DNA from: Adiantum capillus-veneris
Lineage: Eukaryota; Streptophyta; Polypodiopsida; Polypodiales; Pteridaceae
DNA: 64,000 nt
Direction of reading: 5' to 3'
Assembly (NCBI GenBank): GCA_014529385.2
Contig: CM043970.1
Location: forward strand, 62,039,996 to 62,103,995
Below are positions 24,870-35,526 of this stretch, in pieces. Below the pieces are notes generated by a model. That model was not told the origin of the DNA. It saw only the letters and a list, made by a program, of their open reading frames with translations, and ran no database searches. The stretch's first letter is position 1, and the number at the start of each line of letters is the position of its first letter. Made by a program: the position numbers and the translations under genes.

Positions 24870-27800
24870 GGAACTAAGGAACTAGAGGTTGCTGATCAAG
24901 AGATACCGGAATCAGATATTTTTGGACTTTTTCATGTGCAACCAATTCCAGTTTCAGAACCAGTACCAGAAGGACCAGATCAGTATGATCTTAGAATCAG
25001 TACCAGTATGGTCGCACCAGACTGGGAACCAGTTCAGTACCAGTATGGACACACTTTCCAAATTTTAAGCGCCCAACGGTCAAATGGTACGCCAGTGGTA
25101 ATTATTACAAGGATGGGTCGCAGTCTTGTCCAATGCATGTCTGCCACGACAACAACGACGCACACAAGTCTAGGAGCAGCGAGCGGTGGAGCTTTTATGG
25201 CGCGAACACGTATAACAGTTAGGAGAGTTAGCATTTTTCTCCATAAATCTCCTACGCGACGCTTTCCTCCTGTCAACCATTCGCCATTGCCGAGCTTCGA
25301 GGTTTCTTCACTACAGCCGCAAACTTCGACCTCTGACGAGACAGCTGATTGTCAGACAGTCTTACCAGCGACACCAGGAAACGGCTTTGACACAAGTAAG
25401 TCATCTTCTCCTTCGCCTGTTTCATCGTCATCGACCTCACAGTGTATGGGTAGAAGGAAACGCTCAGAGAAGATGTAGGAAACTCTTGAGGAAACCCAGG
25501 CTATAGTTGCTGAGGCAAAGGCAAGCCTTCCCGTTCTTCCATACAGTAAAATCCAACGATATGTATTTACTGATCACGCAATGACTCTGCTACAACTCTG
25601 GGATCTGCGAGTTGTGTTGCAAGCTACAAGGATTGCTTTTGATGCAGATATCATCAAGAAAGTTCTTGATTCCTTTGATGCTGAAACTAGCAGTGCTATG
25701 GTAAATAGTAGGAAGGTGTCAGTGACACCAGAAGCCTTTGCATTTGCATTTCGGATGCCTAATGAGCCCAAACCGTCTGTGTGGCAACTGCGCAGCAAAT
25801 AAGTATCGCTCTGAAGGATGATGAAACGGCTATAAAGAAGCGCAAGGCACGTGCTCAAGGAGTTCCAGTAGCAGGACTGGAAGCCTCCGTTGCTTACAGG
25901 TTTGTAGCTGAAGCAGTCAGCCTTAAGAACAACCCAACGTATGTGTCAGAAAAATTGTTTGCTATGCTGTTGGCCAAGATACTGGATCCACAAGTCCATA
26001 TCAATCTTTGTCAAATACTCTCGCATAATGTACTCCAACAAATTGCCAAGCTGAAATCTCAAACTGTTTTCAAGGCATGATATGTCCGGCATTCCTGTAT
26101 TGGGCTACTGCTGCAGATGTTAATGAGCAGGTAAAGCAGGCTTGGAGTGAGCAGCCCATTTCTGAACCAAAGAAAATTGAACTGTCCTTAGACGACGAGG
26201 AAACAGACAGTCAAACGATTTCCACTGACCTGAAAAGGAAAGCCACTGCAGAAGAAGCTAGCAGTTCAAAGAAGCCAAGAATTACACTGACAAAAAGCAG
26301 TGAGTTCTTGAAGCAAATAGAAAGCCAGGTTAAGGCAGTAAGCACTGAGAAAGCTGAGATGAGTAAAACCGAGAAGCAATCTGCTCAGAAGACTGTGCCT
26401 GATCAGCCAGTTGTCAAAAATACAGTTGCTACTAGATCTGGGAAAGATCATGTCAAGGCAGTCACTGTTGAGAAGATACCAGACCAGTCAGGGGACAAAG
26501 GCAAGAGTCAACTGGACAAAGGGGAAGGTCCAACGTTTTCAACTTTGTCTGGTGGAGTTCCTGCCATTACTGGAAACCCTCTGCAACTGTTAAAATAGGA
26601 TAAGTTGCAGCAAATGCAAACTCAGAAATTGAGAGGGCATCTTTTGCTCAGCAAAGCTGATTATGCAACTTTACCCTACGTGGCTCCAGTGGCAATATAT
26701 GAACCTGTTGATTCTGATCCAACCATGGTCAAAGACAGATGTTCAGTATTGATACAGTCTTCTTGGAATACCATTGTCAGTTGTATGGGACAATTGGTGG
26801 AGGCTGCTGGATCAGAAGACGAAGTCAAAAAGCTTAAAGCTGACTTGGCAGAAGCACAACATCAGATTGAAACGCTCCAGAAAGCCCAGGAAGTGCAGAA
26901 CATACAACACAGGGTACTGGAAGCTCAATCAGAAAGGACTCGGGAGTTGTTGAACAAAAAGTTAGCTAAGGCTTAGTCTGAAATTATGATCATCAAAAGT
27001 CAAAGGAATGAAGCACTGAGAGCTGCCGAGCGAGTTGAAACGATGCTCAGGATGAAGCGGGCGGAATTTAGAAAGCTGCTATTGCACCATACAGCTCTGA
27101 AGGGTTCACTGACTGAAAGATACATCTACAATAGCTTGTCTGAAATTTTAAACCCTTCAGGCAATGCTGTTTTCAACTTAGAAAATTTAAAGTCCTTGAT
27201 GGAAAGTATGCAGAGCGATTTGCTGGACAAGGTGGGTGAGTTCAATAATGCTCTGATGAACCAAGCTATAATGGATTATATTGAGCAACAGACTTCCCCA
27301 GATGAGGATGAAGAAGATGAAGAAGATGAAGCTGATCAAGAGGAGGATGATCAAGAAACTGGGCATACAAAGGATGATGATGATGCCCCATCACCATCTC
27401 CACCTCCAGGACCTGGTACTGGTGGGACAGGGTCAGATGAAGGAGGCCAGTCACAACCAGACCAGCCAGACCAGAATGAGGGTCAGCAGGAAGGACAGGA
27501 TAAAGAGCACCAGTCGAGTAATCAGCAGACTGAAGAGCAGCAGCCCAGCAACACTGGGAATGAGCCAACTGATTAGTCCCATCACAGCAGAGAGGCTTAT
27601 GGGAAAATGAAAGTTCAGGATGAGGAACCAGTGGCTGATTATCAGCATTAACTGTAGCTCATTACTTTGAATAAGTAACTGAGACATCAACAGGCCTCCA
27701 TCACCAGACAGTATCTGGAGGATGATGCTCTCTGGATTGACTTGGAAAGATTTCAAAGACTATATGTGGGAGCCAGGGAAATGGTAGAACATTGGAAATC

Positions 27801-27936
27801 AGCTGCTTTCCATGATAAAGAAGCTTGTAGACTACCTGCGCATCCCAGTACAGTCCAGCTGTTGGAACGAGTTCCGGAATGGATACTCAATGCTGATGAG
27901 AAAGTGGCAAACCCGCACCGGCAAAGGCAGTCTACT
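24870..27936 (+). pseudogene. Extra ORF after integrase (ORF3), coiled-coil and acidic, unknown function
   Basis: Broken frames read on for about 1,000 codons in the pol direction: 24900-25800, 25781-26080 (one-base shift), then 26077-27936. Near the start is a Ser/Thr/Pro-rich stretch, then a globular-looking part with VSVTPEAFAFAFRMP. A Lys-rich segment with KRKATAEEASSSKKPRI suggests a nuclear signal. A coiled coil spans about 26815-27060. A Glu/Asp tract (DEDEEDEEDEADQEEDD) is followed by a Pro/Gly/Gln tail. No transmembrane segment or signal peptide is visible, so it does not look like an envelope protein. Athila-like elements carry an ORF at this position, which is the nearest precedent. 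The end is cut by the junction at 27936. Confidence 0.6.
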
Positions 27937-28074
27937 GGGGCGCCAATCTTTGGGGCCAATATCTCTTGGCACGGAACTCCGCCGGGCCGGTGTCAAATCC
28001 AAGAGTGAACTGTTTTGAAGTGAATTCGTGTCGTGTCGCGGTAGATTCTTGACTTGGAATGTCCAAGTCTGTTA
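27937..28074 (+). mobile_element. 3' part of a chromovirus LTR
   Basis: The segment from GGGGCGCCAATCTTTGGGGCC to TGTCCAAGTCTGTTA matches the minus-strand chromovirus LTR at 58552-58700 when reversed, including CACGGAACTCCGCCGGGCC. It abuts the ORF3 of the preceding element, so the 5' half of this LTR is missing. Confidence 0.85.
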
Positions 28075-28075
28075 G

Positions 28076-28087
28076 TGGTATCAGAGC
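28076..28087 (+). other. Primer-binding site (tRNA-iMet)
   Basis: TGGTATCAGAGC, the standard plant initiator-Met PBS, lies one base after the LTR end and starts the internal region of this chromovirus copy. Confidence 0.9.
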
Positions 28088-28129
28088 ACGACCAATTTCT
28101 CTTCTACCGGGAAATCCGATCCTTTTTAC

Positions 28130-31058
28130 GTGGCACTTATAGATTCAAGCAAAGGACAGTCGACTTCCTCTGCATCCGAAGATGCGGAAAGAGATCACGA
28201 AGAAGATTCACGCAAGGAGTACGGCTTGCCTCGGTCTACTCCGGCGGAGCTTGAAGAGATGGAACATCGGAGATTGGTCGATGATGCGACAAAGTTGATG
28301 ATAGGTTTTGCGAAGGACCCTAAACTGGCAAAATTTTTGACCTAGACCTCCTTCGACGAGGTGCACTCACAGTGACGGCAAACCACGGAGCCACCCTGTC
28401 ACGAGGACGTGGCAATTGCTAACCTTAGTTGTTGGTTTCTTTCCAATGATTTTTGTTTTATTTTTGAGACCCTCTTTTTGAAGTTGCAAATGGTCGGACA
28501 TTGTATGGCCAATGTGAACGGTAGTTTCACCCGCAGACGGGAAGTTGGTCGGCACTGGAACTCGTAAAGTAAAAGGATGTCTAGGCTCAGTTCAAGATCA
28601 TGTAGGTTCCCCCGTCGCACTTAGCAAGTTGGTGGATACTAGGAAGTAAACTCAATAAAGGCATAAAGTCAAGGTGGGATCACCAACAGAAAGTATCCGA
28701 CAGTTGGGCCACATTGCACTTTTGGATGCGGTCCCAATGAGGATAGATGGTCATATGACCAGTGGGAGCCCAACGGAAGCATCTCCTAAAAATTAGGGAA
28801 CTGCTATTTTGGGCCATGAAATGTGTTCGCGTCATTACCTTCAGAATGACAAGGGGAACATTTTATTACTCTGTTGCAAAGTCAATTGATGCACGAGTTG
28901 AGAGATTTTTAAGCAGGAAGCCCAATGCGGGAAATTGCATGTATGAGTGCCAAGTGACACTTTTTGGTCAATTTACCAAGTTTGGGAGAACAGAACTCGT
29001 AACTGACTTTTTGGAGCAGTTTTGGAAGCTGTTAACTCTGGATTTCAGCCATTTCTCTCCATTTTTGAGCTTTCCATGACTTTGCCTAGGTCCAAAGAGC
29101 TTATTTTCAGCATTGGAAGGCATCAAATGCGTGTTTGCAGGGCTGTTTTGCCGGGTTTTGAGCGATACGCAGGTTTTGGCAGCCATGGAAATCTTCCTCT
29201 TTTTGCATCTATTTGTTCACAGATGCATTACAGGTCAAGGGTAGCAGAGGGGGCGCTCGATTTATGCTGGGGGATGCTTCATTGAGAACCTGTCACAGGT
29301 TAAGAGCTATGGAGTGCTTGCTTTCCTCTCTATGTACAGTGTGGTGCCAAGAGTGATGACCTGCACACTACACACTGCTCTCTCTCTCCCCTACGTGCAG
29401 TTATGTGATGCCCCACAAGAGGGCTCTTCATTTGACTGATGTACAGCTGTGTGGTTTCATGCTTTTGTGCTGAGGCAAGAGCCTCCTTGAGCAGGAACAG
29501 GGGTAGCTAACTGCTACTCCAAAGCATGCAGCGGTGAGGGTCATAACCTCACCGTACAGGTGCATTTTCAGCGTTGTGTATGCGCTGTAAATTGACTATT
29601 TTTCAGCCATACGGACGCCAGAACCATTGGGAATAGTGCCCCACTGGCAGAGAACAATTAGGGGACTGTTTGGGGCTGAAAACAGGGCAAAAACCAATAA
29701 ATACAGCGTGCTGAATTTACTATTTTTGGGCAGGAATCAGAGGGTTTATGCCAGTGGAAGTGAGTGGAAGTGAGTTCTAGCAGGGGAATTGGTTTCGCGC
29801 AAGTTTTGGGGTTGTTATGTTGCTGAAATTTGGCCAAATGAAGTGGTATTTAGTTGATATAGACAAAGGATTCCCAGGACTCTACTTTGTAAATTTACCC
29901 TCTCAAAGTATAAAGAAATACCAAAAGGGGCGCCAATTCTGGGGCCTACAGGTTGTCTGCGTTTGCTCGGGGCATCCTAGCTTTCGAGCCGTATGTGTAT
30001 TCAAGTGTTAATTCCCGTCGCAGGTTTCCTTTCCAAAGTGCTCTGTCTGTGTGTCTAAAGTAAAGAATTTCGGGTGAAAGCCAACGCCTACGGCCCCACC
30101 CCACGGGCCGGTTTCACACCCCTCAAACTGGCGCTCAAACAGCCTCCTACTCCGAGGATGTTTACAGAGCAAGAATTGGAAGAGGTGGTTAATGCGCGGA
30201 TTAGCCAGCTTTTGACTCGTAGAACAAAAGCAAAAAGCACAACAAAAAGCAGAAGACTTCCCGAGTTATTTGGGTCATCAATCTACTTTTGTCCCAGCAA
30301 AAAAGCAGAAGAAGCGTGTGCGATTTGAAGGAGTACCCGGTTCTTCTTCTTCTTTAACAGTTCTTCTAGCTCTTCCGACTCGAGCGAAGAAGATAGAAAA
30401 GGGAAGAAGTGAAGCAAAAAGCAACGCTTTGGAAAGGGCAAGAAAAAGGCAAAGAAGTCTAGATCTTACCCAGTTTCGGACAGTTCTATAGAGGACTCAT
30501 CTCCGGATAGTTCGGACTCCGACGACAACATATTTTATGCAAGGAAGAAGAATTTTTATAAAGCCAACCAGTATGACTTTCTGGAAGATAAAAGCAAGAA
30601 AGTCCGAGAATTTAAAGAAGGTGGACAATCAATTAAATTTGACACGTTTTCTGGGTTTGATGCTTCGAAGGCTTTGACCTTCATACAACAGTTTGACATA
30701 GCTTTCTCTGGAGGACATTACTCAGAGCACTCCAAGATTCGGAGGGCTACCTCTTACTTCAAGGGAAATGCTCGAACTTGGTGGTCCACTCTTCTATTGA
30801 ACAAGAAAGCGCCATGTAAATGGTTGAAATTTAAAAGGCTTTTTATTTCTTCATGGCTGACTTGGGAGTACGAGCGTGACATACGAACTGCTTGGAACCA
30901 TCTTCAGATGAGAAAGATACGTTGGACGCATATTGCGAGAGATTCTGGAGCTCTTTTCTACCAGCTTCTTCATTTAAGAAGATCTCGTTTAAAGAACAAG
31001 TTGAGCGGTTTACCTTGGGACTTCTTACAGAGATACGGGATCACTGCTTAGAACAAAA
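28130..31058 (+). pseudogene. Chromovirus gag, split by a solo LTR and truncated
   Basis: The first gag part is 28130-28391 (LIDSSKGQSTSSASEDAERD onward). After the solo LTR at 28397-30116 the same frame resumes with LKLALKQPPTPRMFTEQEL. The capsid part at 30674-31050 has FIQQFDIAFSGGHYSEHSKI and NARTWWSTLLLNK, about 85% like the minus-strand copy at 63.0-63.7 kb. Stops (28343 TAG, 28373 TGA) and at least two frameshifts (one near 30920) break it. The match ends at CLEQKS (about 31058), where sequence of another element starts. Confidence 0.8.
28397..30116 (+). mobile_element. Solo LTR (1,720 bp) with 5-bp target duplication
   Basis: The insert begins TGTCACGAGGACGTGGC and ends GGCCGGTTTCA, flanked on both sides by CACCC (28392-28396 and 30117-30121). 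Removing it and one CACCC puts the two gag halves back in the same frame, which supports the borders independently. The start resembles the chromovirus LTR start at 59101 (TGTCAC...GACGTGGC), and near the end AAATACCAAAAGGGGCGCCA resembles the same family at 58700. It is a related but distinct LTR family, reduced to one LTR by recombination. It contains no gene. Confidence 0.85.
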
Positions 31059-31089
31059 GTCCTATGGTGGCCCTATATTTTTAGGGATG

Positions 31090-31345
31090 CAATAGCTCCG
31101 TCGTAAGGCATGGCATGATCGTCATCTTCGCCAGCCGAAATTCAAGCCCGGATCATTAGTGCTACTCTATTAGGCTCACTACCAAAGGAAATCCAAAAAG
31201 CTCATCCCTGCTTGGCAAGGCCCTTACCAAGTGTAGGAGATTCTACCCCAAGGAGCCGTACAGTTATCCATGCTAGTAGGCGTTCCTTTGCCTTTAGTCA
31301 ATGGGTCTAGGATCAAGTGCTATCATTATGCACAATGAAAATCTC
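31090..31345 (+). pseudogene. Gypsy integrase C-terminal fragment
   Basis: The frame reads LRRKAWHDRHLRQPKFKPGS, then a stop, then IPAWQGPYQV and VNGSRIKCYHYAQ. This is the GPF/Y-type C-terminal end of a gypsy integrase. TAG codons interrupt it at two places. It joins directly to the truncated chromovirus gag at 31058 and belongs to a different family from the 24-kb integrase. Confidence 0.7.
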
Positions 31346-31349
31346 TAGT

Positions 31350-32785
31350 GGCTTCCCCGCTAGTGGTCTGTGGTCTGTGATGGTTCTCAATATTCATTAG
31401 CTGCTTCCATTCCCACTTCTGTCTGATTCGGTCTACCTAATTTGTGTTGCTAAGTTTTGGTTCTGGAGTTAGTCTCCTTGTTCCTGTTGTAGCTCTGTTG
31501 TAGTTCTTGCAAAGCACCAAGTATATGCTATGCTGTTCTTAATTAAGATTGTTGCTTTTCCATCCGGCGCACTCTATCTTCAACCTCTAATCTCACTTTC
31601 GGCCTGCTCATCCTATCACTCTTTTCTAACTCCGCCCATTCTTTAACCTTTCTTGCAACTCTCCGTCTTCGATAAATCTCTCTCACTGTGTGGGTGTGTT
31701 GTTACAATATTCTTTAACAATTTAAACTACTAGAGGCCTTCAATCATTCAGCTTACCTGTAAGCAAAATGTATTCGTCTCTGTTGCACCTTGGAAGCAAA
31801 TGTACTCATTTTTGTTTGCACCGCTTGGATTCTTGGCCAATTGTTCTATTCTTGGTATGACGATCTGTCTCTTTCTTGAGTTCCTCCGCATGTGTTGCCT
31901 TCTCTCATTATCTTCTGTGTTGACTCATGGTGCCTCTCCTTCTCACCTTCTGACTGGTAACTCGCCGGCTCACACTTGGCCTTGCACTTGCATAAAGTCG
32001 CCTTGCGTCAAGTGCCTTGCCAGTCGCAAGACTGTTGGCTGCTCTCCCTCCCCTCTTGGATTCGCCATTAGCCCCTGCCTGCCAGGTCATCATCCTCGCC
32101 CTGCTAGCCTCGCCCTCGCCTTCACCTTGCCTGCAAGGTCATCATTCTCGCCGTGCTGGCCTCGCCCTCGCCTTGCCTGACCTCGCCCTCGCCCTCGCCC
32201 TCGCCCTCGCCCAGCTGACCTCGTCCAGCCTTGCCCTCGCCTTTCGCCATTCCCCTTTCGTCAAGTTTCAAATTTCAGCGTTCGCCTTTGCCAGGCCAGG
32301 TAGACCCCTCACATAAACCCAATGAACATCTGGTTTAATTTTTTCAACAGAGAACTATCTGGCAGCGTTAAACAAAAACAAACCCTGCACACTTCGTTCA
32401 CGCACTTGGTCTTCAGCGCTGGGATGCCACTCATGCCAATCCCATCTCAACCTATCCTCCCTCCTCCTCACCATCGTTGGCTACTCCCCTAGTCACCTCA
32501 ACACAGATAGTGGCCCGTGGCGTCTTGTTCACAAGCTGAAGCTGAGTCTGGCAGCACTACAGTCAAATGTTTTTGTGTGGTTGTATGCTACTCTGGCGCT
32601 GCGTTTCATGAATCTCAATGTATTCGGGTGTGGTTTAGAGCGCATGCTTTGACAGCTCTACTCAATTGACGAAGTTGTATATGTATTTGGGTGTGGATTA
32701 GTGCATAGGGAAACTCATCGATTGTAGACTTGAGTTCTAAATTCTTAACTCACTTATCAATTGTGGTTAATCATTAGTATTTTCG
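31350..32785. other. Probable LTR/untranslated retroelement DNA with CTCGCC minisatellite
   Basis: The region lies between a pol 3' end and a gag-like start, both plus strand, so it is likely LTR and leader. No coding frame is convincing. From 32086 to 32240 the hexamer CTCGCC is repeated many times (perfect run 32185-32212) between diverged copies of a TTGCCTGxxAGGTCATCAT unit. Confidence 0.4.
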
Positions 32786-32788
32786 AAC

Positions 32789-34130
32789 ATGGTTCACACT
32801 AGAAATCGGGAACAACACCTCCAATCTGAGCAGGAGTCCTCAGCCTCCTCTGGGGATAACAATGAAAGCAAGTCGGATTATGCCCCTAGTTCAGACCAAC
32901 TGTCCGAGAAATATTCTGAGGAAGATTCACTCCAATCAGTTACTCCCGACAAAGTCACCACTCTCCAGGTGCTTTGCCCTTCTGGTGCCATCTCCAAGGT
33001 ACCCCTACTTATGATATATCACTTACAGACCCCCAATCCAGTACTCAAGGATACTTTTTTCTCAGCAGTAGTTACTACACCTTGGTCTCCACAACCTGGC
33101 TCAGGTAGATCTATCTGACACCATTTCCAATGCTAAACTGAGTGCTCTTTTACTCACTTTTTTCGAAACTAAATGGAGTTACTCTTACAGTTTAGGATGT
33201 TGGGCGTGCGATAGGAATACTAAATGTGTCTGTACCTTTGTCCACCACTAAAACCTTCTCTAGTCTCTCCCCTGAAGACATTGCTAATGCGTGCCAATAG
33301 CTGTTGCTACACTCACATGCGGAATATCACAGGAATCAATAGCTGTACTCCTTTCCACAGTATTACTTTTTACTGTGCGCACCGAACAAAGCAGTGGTTC
33401 CTTCCTCTGCAGTTGTGTGTGATGCATTTTTTTGTCTCTGCCACTGTCTGCCTTATCCGTTTCACCATCTGCTCTGTAAGGCGCTGCAAGACAGAGCAAA
33501 GGGATTTCAGACCCAAAGAAAGGGGAAGGCTGAGAGGTTTAATTGCTATGCAGCCCCCATTATGTATTGGGTAGTGCAAACTATGCAGCAAAAAGTGGAT
33601 GCAGCTTTTGTCTCCAATCCGCAAGATGATGCCAAAGAGCAGTGAGGTCCATCCAGGGCGTCCAAAGGGAAAGGCACTTTACGCGAAAGGACTAAAGTAC
33701 AGAAAGACTCGATGGAAGAGCTGTCAACATTACCATTCTCAGAATCATAGGTTAAAATCTTTGACGTCAGGGCCGCAACTCCAAATATGTGAGTGTGACC
33801 ACTTCCGTGGCCACCTCTACCTTTGCACCACCTATTGTTAGTGTTGCAGGCACCCAAACACACGCTCCAGTTGTGTCGGTAGTCCCACCTACTCCTACTC
33901 CTAGTGCAGGAACACTTAGGAGTAGTGTAGGGGCACCTAGCTTTGGGCAATCTGACCCATTTGCCAACTTTTCGCCTCAGGCCGACAGACTTCTAGATGC
34001 GGACAAAAGAGCAATTTCAACTATTTTAGATGTAGCCATCTCTATGCAGGGTACTAACGGCATGCATCGCGCTGTATATGACAATATGCAAAGGAAAGTC
34101 AACCACAATCGATGGATAGGGATATGTTAA
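32789..34130 (+). pseudogene. Gag-like remnant of a further gypsy element
   Basis: ATG at 32789 opens MVHTRNREQHLQSEQESSAS, an opening typical of plant gypsy gag proteins, with an acidic Ser-rich sequence after it. The frame stops at 33118. A second piece at 33789-34130 is Thr/Pro/Val-rich and then reads QSDPFANFSPQADRLLDADK. The middle is scrambled by frameshifts. There is no CCHC knuckle, so the assignment rests on the opening motif and on the pol end just upstream. Confidence 0.45.
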
Positions 34131-34134
34131 ATGC

Positions 34135-35018
34135 TCAGGCTCAAGATCGCATTAGAGTTCTCACTCAACAGGTACAAGACCTAAAAACACATAGTCCGAA
34201 CTTTACAAATGCAGCTAAGAGAAGCAAATGATATGGCCGCAGTTCAATTTTGATACCACCTGTTGAGGTATGGTGGAATAGTGTGCGTGTGTAATCAAAG
34301 AGAGATAGAGACACAATGTAGATTCTAAAGAAATCTTGATTATTCATTATAAAAGAGAGATTACATGCCTCTTATGTAGGCGCTCCTAGAGGGTGGCTAC
34401 ATCATGGGGTGAAACCTCACCATATAGATCATCATCCTAGGTGGAACATTACACATGCTATCACATGGGCTATGCCATAAGCTCTGATTGGACAAGAGGT
34501 GGTGCACATCATTAGTTGGTGCATAGGACCAATCTAACAAGAAATGTTCGTGTCTTTCGTCATTTTGAAGAGTTACGTTTTGAAAATGCCAAGACGAAAC
34601 ATAATATACAAAATATATTTCTAGAGGATATAAGAAACCTAATTTTTAGGAGTCTAGTAGGTGGATACAACCTATATACATGCGGTAGAATATGTTACAT
34701 ATTATACACCATAGGGCTAATTTTGAATTTTGAGAATTAGATCCTTTCTTTTTTGAACCTAAGAAACAGTTTCCCCCTGTATTAAGTTTTTTTCTTCAAA
34801 AAATCACAAGCGTTTCGTGTTTTGTATCGTTTCGAAGGGACAAATTGTGTTTTCATGTGACTATGCATAGGACTACACCCATGCCGAACACAAACTGTAG
34901 AGAGTCTCCTGCTAGAAACATAGTAAATTGACAGTGCCTACGGATTGTTATCCATCTCCCCCTCCATTGTCTCCTCATCTTCCTCAATCCTACTCTCCAT
35001 CTGTCCCCTCATGTGTGT
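34135..35018. other. No gene recognised
   Basis: The stretch before the hAT element has no supported coding sequence. TGATACCACCTGTTGAGG at 34249-34266 resembles a reversed PBS next to an LTR edge, but no partner LTR was found. Confidence 0.4.
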
Positions 35019-35026
35019 GGCGTAGG
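35019..35026. other. Left target-site duplication of the hAT element
   Basis: GGCGTAGG immediately precedes the terminal CAGGGTAG. It matches GGTGTAGG at 38872-38879 in seven of eight positions; 8 bp is the hAT target size. Confidence 0.7.
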
Positions 35027-35491
35027 CAGGGTAGTTTTTGTACGTCGTACGGAACGTTCTGTTCCGTTCGACCGGACCCGTCTCGTCCTGTCTGTCTAGT
35101 ACGGTTCCATACGCCTTTTTTTTTTCGACAGTTTATGACCGTTTGCAGCCGTCCGTTTTGGAGCCGTGTTGGAGCCAATTCCAATGCCCATGGCCCATGG
35201 GCCATTGCCATGTTCATTGCTCTCCCTCTCCCATGCTCTTCCTCTTCCTATTTAAGCAACTCTTCCCCCTTGTTATCCAACACAACCTACAAGCTACATT
35301 GTACAAGCTCTAGCCCTAAGCCTCTCAATGCTCTAGCCTCTCATCATCCATGTGCTTCCATTGAAGCTCTCAAGAGTCAAGTGGGCTCAAGCTCTCGAGT
35401 CTCCATCTTCTCTCCCTTGGGTCTCTCTCCCTCAAGCTCCCTTGGGTCTCTCCTTCTCCCACCCCCACCCCATCTTTCCAAGACTCAAGTG

Positions 35492-35526
<35 letters not shown>

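Larger units (their letters stand above)
18600..27936 (+). mobile_element. Decayed Ty3/gypsy retrotransposon with an extra ORF after pol
   Basis: The domain order gag, protease, RT, RNase H, integrase identifies Ty3/gypsy. The H2C2 region and integrase style resemble the plant Tat/Athila branch, and I see no chromodomain. The 5' LTR must end before about 19098, but its left edge is not clear. A third coding region of about 3 kb follows integrase. The element stops abruptly at 27936, where an LTR fragment of another family begins, so its 3' LTR is missing. Most domains carry nonsense codons, the majority in positions where Gln (CAG or CAA) would fit. It is not autonomous as it stands. Confidence 0.85.

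Noticed and set aside
21538-27678. Amber codons as a recoded Gln or a programmed read-through system
   Set aside because: TAA stops, a TGA and frameshifts accompany them, the integrase is also damaged, and host genes show normal codon use. Decay by C-to-T change explains them better.
28076-28087. TGGTATCAGAGC motifs as tRNA gene pieces
   Set aside because: They adjoin LTR ends and are primer-binding sites; no cloverleaf surrounds them at any of the three places.
32017-32316. ORFs rich in Leu-Ala or Pro-Ser at 32.0-32.3 kb
   Set aside because: Generated by the CTCGCC hexamer repeat and open in several frames and both strands.
34249-34266. Reversed PBS-like TGATACCACC followed by TGTTGAGG, suggesting another LTR
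   Set aside because: Only eight bases match, no second LTR or PPT was found, and borders could not be set.
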